Positions 59,627 to 64,000 of a stretch of 64,000 nt of DNA are shown here, piece after piece. The position numbers and the translations under genes were made by a program. How positions within the stretch are numbered: position 1 is the stretch's first letter; each line of letters begins with the position of its first letter. Source of the DNA: Acidobacteriota bacterium (lineage in GTDB: Bacteria > Acidobacteriota > Holophagae > Holophagales > Holophagaceae). The notes under the pieces are model-generated. The model saw only the letters and a program-made list of their open reading frames with translations. It did not search any database and had not been told where the DNA came from. The stretch covers positions 1-64,000 of the forward strand of contig JAJZQW010000001.1 of assembly GCA_021802985.1 (NCBI GenBank), in the 5' to 3' direction.

Positions 59627-59765
59627 GCTGGTCACGGAAGGCGCGGAAGTTCACGGAAGACGCTGAAGAGGCGAGGGCGCCCATTGCGCGGGCCCATCCA
59701 AGACAGGCACATCTCCTTCCCTTTTCCGTGTTTTCCGGCCGTTTTCCGTGTCTTCCGCGACCAGC
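59627..59765. repeat. Intergenic inverted repeat with GCTGGTCaCGGAAG ends
   Basis: The left end GCTGGTCACGGAAG (59627-59640) and right end CTTCCGCGACCAGC (59752-59765) are complementary at 13 of 14 bases. Arms consist of GGAAG-rich units on the left and TTTTCCG/CTTCCG units on the right, around a middle of about 50 bases. It belongs to the family at 34484 and 12873. Confidence 0.78.
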
Positions 59766-59796
59766 GCCTTTCCAGAAGCCAAAGAAGCGTCAAGGG

Positions 59797-60432
59797 TCAG
59801 CTCTTCCACCCACCCTGGGCGAAGCGGGCCAGTTTCTCGTCACTGCTGCGCAGGGCCAAGGCCCGGGCCACGTAGCGGCCGATGGGATCGGCTTCCAGGT
59901 TGACGGGATCGCCGGGGCGCATCCCCGCCAGGGCCGTGCGCTTCACGGTCTCGGGGATGAGGGCCACGGTGAACCAGTCGGTGCCACAGTCCACCACGGT
60001 GAGGGAGATGCCATCCACGGCCACGGAGCCCTTGGGGGCCGTCATGGGCGCCAGTTCCGGGGGCATGGCGAACCGCCAGAGGCCTTCGTCCTTGGGACGC
60101 GACAGCAACTGTCCCACGGCATCCACATGCCCCGCCACCAGGTGGCCATCCAGGGGATCCCCGACCCGCAGCGCGGGCTCGAGGTGGAGCGGGGCCCCCA
60201 GCGCGAGACGTCCGAGGGTGGTCCGCTGGAGGGTCTCCTCGCTCAGGTCCGCTTCCCAGGCCCGCCCATCCACGGCCACGCTGGTGAGGCAGGCGCCGTT
60301 CACAGCGATGCTGGCGCCGGTGCCGGCCCGCTCCAGCAGGTCGGCCGGCGCCGCGATGCGGAGCCGGGCCCCGCCGGGCCGCGGGGAACGGGATTCGAGG
60401 GTGCCGAGGTGGCGGATCAGTCCGGTGAACAT
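59797..60432 (-). CDS. ribE: Riboflavin synthase alpha subunit
   Basis: 211-residue enzyme dismutating two 6,7-dimethyl-8-ribityllumazine molecules to riboflavin. It has the usual two repeated lumazine-binding barrels: MFTGLIRHLG then IAVNGACLTSVAVDG in the first, and GHLVAGHVDAVGQLLSR with VAVDGISLTVVDCG in the second. The ATG at 60432 is preceded by GGGAGG. Other rib genes are absent from the neighbourhood, and no FMN riboswitch is seen upstream. Confidence 0.94.
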   Translation of the reverse strand: MFTGLIRHLGTLESRSPRPGGARLRIAAPADLLERAGTGASIAVNGACLTSVAVDGRAWEADLSEETLQRTTLGRLALGAPLHLEPALRVGDPLDGHLVAGHVDAVGQLLSRPKDEGLWRFAMPPELAPMTAPKGSVAVDGISLTVVDCGTDWFTVALIPETVKRTALAGMRPGDPVNLEADPIGRYVARALALRSSDEKLARFAQGGWKS

Positions 60433-60451
60433 GGGCAGACCTCCCCTCCCA

Positions 60452-62029
60452 TCATGGCGCCGGATCGGCCGCCGCGAGCCGGCTCTTGCGGGAGCCGTAG
60501 AGGAAGTAGATCACCAGTCCGATGCCCAGCCAGATGAAGAACCGGTACCAGGTGAGGGCCGGCAGCCCCCGGGCGATCCAGATGCAGCCGAGGATGCCCA
60601 GGGGCGCCACCACCCAGGCGAAGGGCATGGTGAACTTGCGCGGGGCCTCCGGCCGGCGGTGGCGCAGGATGAGCACCGCGGCGCAGACGATGACGAAGGC
60701 GAAGAGGGTCCCAATGTTGGCCAGCTCCACGACTTCGTCGATGTTCAGCAGGGCGGCGGGGATCGCCACCAGGAAGCCCGTGAGCATCGTGGCGTTGGAG
60801 GGGGTCTTGAACTTGTTGTGGACCTTCCCGAACCAGGGGGCCAGCAGGCCGTCCCGGCTCATGCTCATGAAGATGCGGGGCTGGCCCACCTGGTACACGA
60901 GCAGCGCGGCCGTGGTGGCGATGACGGCCCCGAAGCTGATGACGGCGGCGATGCTGGTCATCTTGTGCTGAGTAAAGATGTAGGCCAGGGGATCCGCAAT
61001 GCCCCCCAGCTTCGTGTAGTGCAGCATGCCGGTGACCACCAGGGCCACGGCCGCGTAGATGACGGTGCAGATGCCCAGGGACCACAGGATGCCGCGGGGC
61101 AGGTCCCGGCCCGGGTCGCGGCATTCCTCCGCCGTGGTGCTCACGGCATCGAAGCCGATGAAGGCGAAGAAGATGATGGCCGCCCCGGCCTGGATGCCGC
61201 GCCAGCCGTGGGGCACGAAGGGATGCCAGTTCCCGGGATTGATGAAGCGGACGCCGAGGCCCACCACCGCCAGCAGGATCATCACCTTGACGACCACCAT
61301 GACGCTGTTGACCCGGGCGCTCTCCTTGATGCCGATGTAGCAGAGCCAGGTGATGAGCGCCGTGATGATCACGGCCAGCAGGTTGATGGTAACGGGCAGC
61401 CCCGCCACCGTGGGGGCGGAACGCACCACGTCCCAGTTCGCGAACAGCGAGGCTCCGTTGAGGAGCCCGGCCTTGGCCTGGGCCAGGGCGTGCAGCTTCG
61501 CGGAGAGTCCCATGGCGGGCACGCCCTCCACCAGCTTCATGGCCGACCGCGGATCCATCCCCAGCCAGCCCGGGATGTCCACGTGGAAGACCGAGGAGAG
61601 GAAGCTGCGGGCGTAGTCGCCCCAGGAGATGGCCACGGCCACATTGGAGATGGCGTATTCCAGCAACAGGTCCCAGCCGATGATCCAGGCCATCAGCTCC
61701 CCGAGAGTGGCGTAGGCGTAGGTGTAGGCGCTGCCCGACACGGGAATCATGGAGGCCAGCTCGGCGTAGGCCAGGGCCGTGAAGCCGCAGATGAGGGCCA
61801 CAATGAGGATGCTGAGGACCAGGCCCGGCCCGGCGGGCAGGCGCCCATCCGCCATGTTGCCGGCGGCCGCCGTGCCGATGCTGGAGAAGATGCCGGCCCC
61901 GATGATGGCCCCGATGCCGAACATGGTGAGCTCGAAGGCTCCCAGGTTCTTCTTGAGCTGGTGTTCCGGTTCCTCGGCGCTGGCGCGCAGCTGTTCCAGG
62001 GACTTGGTGCGGAAGAGGCGGTCGAACAT
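60452..62029 (-). CDS. APC-superfamily amino-acid permease (cationic amino acid transporter type)
   Basis: 525-residue membrane protein with 12-13 helices. The first-helix signature FGIGAIIGAGIFSSIG, ISGSAY-like PVSGSAYTYAYATLGE and FFAFIGFDAVSTTAEECRDP are typical of YfnA/CAT-type permeases. AAGGA sits four bases before the ATG at 62029; an in-frame ATG at 62053 is an alternative. It lies 19 bases behind ribE on the same strand side but is transcribed first, so the two could share a message. The substrate is probably a cationic or neutral amino acid. Confidence 0.9.
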   Translation of the reverse strand: MFDRLFRTKSLEQLRASAEEPEHQLKKNLGAFELTMFGIGAIIGAGIFSSIGTAAAGNMADGRLPAGPGLVLSILIVALICGFTALAYAELASMIPVSGSAYTYAYATLGELMAWIIGWDLLLEYAISNVAVAISWGDYARSFLSSVFHVDIPGWLGMDPRSAMKLVEGVPAMGLSAKLHALAQAKAGLLNGASLFANWDVVRSAPTVAGLPVTINLLAVIITALITWLCYIGIKESARVNSVMVVVKVMILLAVVGLGVRFINPGNWHPFVPHGWRGIQAGAAIIFFAFIGFDAVSTTAEECRDPGRDLPRGILWSLGICTVIYAAVALVVTGMLHYTKLGGIADPLAYIFTQHKMTSIAAVISFGAVIATTAALLVYQVGQPRIFMSMSRDGLLAPWFGKVHNKFKTPSNATMLTGFLVAIPAALLNIDEVVELANIGTLFAFVIVCAAVLILRHRRPEAPRKFTMPFAWVVAPLGILGCIWIARGLPALTWYRFFIWLGIGLVIYFLYGSRKSRLAAADPAP

Positions 62030-62096
62030 GGGATCCTTGGGGGAAGGGACCATGCTAGCAGTGGCCCCTGGGTGGTGGGCCATTGGCTGTGGGCGG

Positions 62097-62102
62097 TAGG
62101 CT
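62097..62102 (+). promoter_or_regulatory. -10-like box six bases before the DUF58 gene
   Basis: TAGGCT, then GGGGGC, then ATG at 62109. Same spacing as at smpB and nth. Confidence 0.35.
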
Positions 62103-62108
62103 GGGGGC

Positions 62109-63053
62109 ATGAGGCTCTGGAACGACCGCCGCCTGCGCCTGTCCCTCACTGGGCTGGGGGCCCAGTACCTGCTGGCCCTCCTGGCCGTGGGTGCCTTCTC
62201 GGTGAACACCGGGAACAACCTCCTGTACCTGGTGTTCTCCCTCATGCTGGGGCTGTTCCTGGTGTCCGGCATCCTGAGCCGTCGGGCCCTGCGGGACCTG
62301 CGCATCCTAGGCGTCGACGAGGGGAACCTGTTCGCCCGGGTCCGTGGGGGTCTCCGGCTCCGCCTGGAGGATGGCGCCCACGGCCGCGTCCGGGGGCTGG
62401 AACTGCACCTCTCGTTGGATCGGGGACGCGTCGAACCGGGCTTCCTGGGGACCGCCCCGCGCCAGGGGGAGGCCACCGTCGTGCTCCACGCCCGGGCGGA
62501 ACAGCGGGGCTGGACCCGGCTGGGAACCCTGGAACTGCGCACCCAGTTCCCCTTCGGGCTCCTGGAGAAGTCCCGCTTCCTCCAGCTGGACCAGCCGATC
62601 CTGGTGCTGCCGCACCCCCGCACCCCCCCAGCCCAGCCCGCCGGGTGGCGGGGCGAGGGCCACCGCACCCAGCCCCAGCCCGGCAGCAGCAGCCCCGAGG
62701 GCGCTCGCCCGCTGCGCCTGGGCGATCCGCCCGCGCGCATGCACTGGAAACGCACCGCCCAGCGTCGCGAACCCTGGGTGCGCACCTTCGAGGAGGAGCG
62801 GCCCCTGGGCCTCCACCTGCGCCTGAATCAGGACGCCTGGGCCCCCGGGCGCCCCTTCGAGCGCGAACTGGAGCGCCTTTCCGGCGCCATCCTCCAGGCC
62901 CGGCTCCAGAAGCGGGAGGTGAGCCTGGAACTCCACGGCACCGGCGGCGCCCGGGAGATCCGGGGGCACACGCCCTGCTGGCGGGCCCTGGCTTTGGCGG
63001 AGGCCACGGGCCGGGGGACGGATCAGGAGGCCTCGCGTTCAGAGGTGCACTAA
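62109..63053 (+). CDS. DUF58-domain membrane protein
   Basis: 314-residue protein. Two adjacent transmembrane helices (about residues 14-55) are followed by a beta-rich region and a DUF58 segment, where the core is GDPPARMHWKRTAQRREPWVRTFEEE. DUF58 proteins usually sit with MoxR ATPases, vWA proteins and transglutaminase-like membrane proteins. None are present in the window, so this one is solitary here. Function is unknown; a role in envelope assembly or moxR-type chaperoning is suggested for the family. Confidence 0.82.
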   Translation: MRLWNDRRLRLSLTGLGAQYLLALLAVGAFSVNTGNNLLYLVFSLMLGLFLVSGILSRRALRDLRILGVDEGNLFARVRGGLRLRLEDGAHGRVRGLELHLSLDRGRVEPGFLGTAPRQGEATVVLHARAEQRGWTRLGTLELRTQFPFGLLEKSRFLQLDQPILVLPHPRTPPAQPAGWRGEGHRTQPQPGSSSPEGARPLRLGDPPARMHWKRTAQRREPWVRTFEEERPLGLHLRLNQDAWAPGRPFERELERLSGAILQARLQKREVSLELHGTGGAREIRGHTPCWRALALAEATGRGTDQEASRSEVH

Positions 63054-63095
63054 GCTAGGGACGGCCCCACCCCGGGGTGTCGTCGGAGGTTCACG

Positions 63096-63533
63096 GTGTT
63101 TGACGATCCCCAGTCCCCGGCCTGGAAGCCCTTGCTGGACGCCGCCTGGGCGGCCCGGGACCGGGCCCATGCGCCCTATTCCCACTTCCAGGTGGGCGCC
63201 GCCCTGCTGACGGCCTCCGGCCAGGTGGTGGCCGGCTGCAACGTGGAGAACGCCGCCTACCCCGTGGGCCTCTGCGCCGAGCGGGGCGCCGTCAGCACCG
63301 CCGTGGCCCTGGGCCTGCAACCAGGGGGCCTGGTGGCCGCCGTGGTGGTCACCGACGCGGAACCCCTGACGCCCCCCTGCGGGGCCTGTCGTCAGGTCCT
63401 GGTGGAATTTGCCGATGACGTCCCCATCCTGCTGGCCAACCGGCGGACCCAGCAGCTCCACCGTCTGGCGGATCTCCTGCCCCACAGCTTCAGCGGGCGG
63501 CATTTCCAGTCCCCGGCCCAGGACCCGCGCTAG
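63096..63533 (+). CDS. cdd: Cytidine deaminase
   Basis: 145-residue zinc-dependent deaminase of the small tetrameric class converting cytidine and deoxycytidine to uridine forms. The substrate loop NVENAAYPVGLCAERGAV holds the catalytic Glu and first zinc Cys, and PPCGACRQVLVEF the other two. The GTG start at 63096 has GGAGG seven bases upstream, a convincing site. It overlaps nothing and precedes a TPR gene. Confidence 0.95.
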   Translation: MFDDPQSPAWKPLLDAAWAARDRAHAPYSHFQVGAALLTASGQVVAGCNVENAAYPVGLCAERGAVSTAVALGLQPGGLVAAVVVTDAEPLTPPCGACRQVLVEFADDVPILLANRRTQQLHRLADLLPHSFSGRHFQSPAQDPR

Positions 63534-63571
63534 ACTTTCCGGACCCCAGGGACGCACCGCCGAGGCAGCGA

Positions 63572-64000
63572 ATGGCCATTGATCGCATCAAAGTCAAAAA
63601 GGAAGCGGACAAGTACCTGGCGGCCGGCAAGGTGGACCGGGCCATCGACGAGCTGCGCAAGATCCTGGATGACAACCCCAAGGATCTGAACACCATGAAT
63701 GCCATCGGGGATCTGTACTTGCAGATCAAGCGGATCCCCGAGGCCGTGGAGGTCTTCCGCCGGCTGGCCATCGCCTACGAGCGGGACGGCTTCGCCCCCA
63801 AGGCCACGGCCATCCTGCAGAAGACCGTACGGGCCGCGCCCGATGACATCGACATCGCCCAGCGCCTGGCGGATCTCTACCGGCAGACCAACAAGATCAA
63901 GGAAGCGGTGCAGGTCCACCTCCAGGTGGCGGAGCACTTCCAGAAGAAGGGGCTCATCAAGCGGGCCCTGGAGGAGTTCGCCAAGCTGGTGGACCTGGAT
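63572..64000 (+). CDS. TPR-repeat protein, cut by the window end
   Basis: 143 codons visible, still open at the last base. From the start MAIDRIKVKKEADKYLAAGK the protein is helical with tetratricopeptide spacing: units near residues 15-45, 50-80 and 95-125 (AIDELRKILDDNPKDLNTMN, AVEVFRRLAIAYERDGFAPK). No signal peptide is present, so the visible part is cytosolic. TPR arrays mediate protein contacts; the partner is unknown. TAGACT at 63531-63536 may be its -10 box. Confidence 0.85.
   Translation, partial: MAIDRIKVKKEADKYLAAGKVDRAIDELRKILDDNPKDLNTMNAIGDLYLQIKRIPEAVEVFRRLAIAYERDGFAPKATAILQKTVRAAPDDIDIAQRLADLYRQTNKIKEAVQVHLQVAEHFQKKGLIKRALEEFAKLVDLD

Noticed and set aside
59593-59796. tmRNA gene near smpB
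   Set aside because: The gap contains an inverted-repeat element; no tRNA-Ala-like ends or tag reading frame could be found.
59882-63058. 1058-codon plus-strand open frame across ribE, the permease and DUF58
   Set aside because: The true genes ribE and permease lie on the other strand, and DUF58 is in another frame; no domain is visible in this translation.

Overview
The window is high-GC (roughly two thirds G+C) DNA from a Gram-negative bacterium. I infer an acidobacterium of the Holophaga/Geothrix type. The reasons are lipopolysaccharide genes (kdsA, gmhA-like), tetraheme c-type cytochromes, DsbD/TlpA thiol chemistry, a complex I set split into nuoABCD and nuoEF, and many two- to five-gene runs joined by 4-base ATGA/GTGA overlaps. 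This assignment rests on gene content and cannot be proved here. The DNA is densely coding on both strands. I see no insertion sequence, prophage, CRISPR array or rRNA; one tRNA-Val(CAC) lies at the left edge.

Layout. 0-5 kb: tRNA, aminotransferase, LysR regulator divergent from a YeiH-type exporter, gamma-carbonic anhydrase, PseG-like sugar-nucleotide hydrolase. 5-9 kb: translation block rplM-rpsI, rpsB, tsf, pyrH with clear intrinsic terminators. 9-13 kb: CHASE/PAS histidine kinase, FAD oxidase, glycerophosphodiesterase. 13-16 kb: two tandem tetraheme cytochromes divergent from a PstS-like binding protein, then argF. 16-21 kb: LytS/LytR-type two-component pair followed by two paralogous secreted helical-repeat proteins and a secreted esterase. 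21-28 kb: nuoEF, a double-CDGSH protein, YceI and MarR, a tandem repeat made from the nuoD tail, and nuoABCD. 28-33 kb: a five-gene overlapping run (ACP, dehydratase, ketosynthase, degenerate ketosynthase, SPOR protein) convergent with an NFACT/RqcH-like gene. 33-43 kb: response-regulator diguanylate cyclase, DUF2339/DUF3999 pair, cysteine hydrolase, Lrp regulator with a broken EamA transporter, kdsA, GNAT, an MTD1-like folate dehydrogenase, and an endonuclease III fused to a metal-receptor domain. 43-50 kb: TonB, two thioredoxin-fold proteins, DsbD, HD hydrolase, PTPS-like protein, polysaccharide deacetylase. 50-64 kb: ftsK, membrane cytochrome, gmhA-like gene, DUF4124, hemW, EamA transporter, proline iminopeptidase, DedA, smpB, ribE, amino-acid permease, DUF58, cytidine deaminase, and the start of a TPR gene.

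Most genes are housekeeping. The points most worth following are the tandemly copied nuoD tail with its palindrome mosaic, two families of intergenic inverted repeats (a GCTGGTCGCGGAAG-ended family with three copies and a CAGGAT family), the in-frame Nth/metal-receptor fusion, the small fatty-acid/polyketide-like cassette with a ketosynthase lacking both catalytic histidines, enzymes missing hallmark residues (PTPS without its Cys, FolD without its cyclohydrolase Lys/Gln), and a recurring TAnnnT box about 6 bases before start codons that suggests leaderless transcripts.
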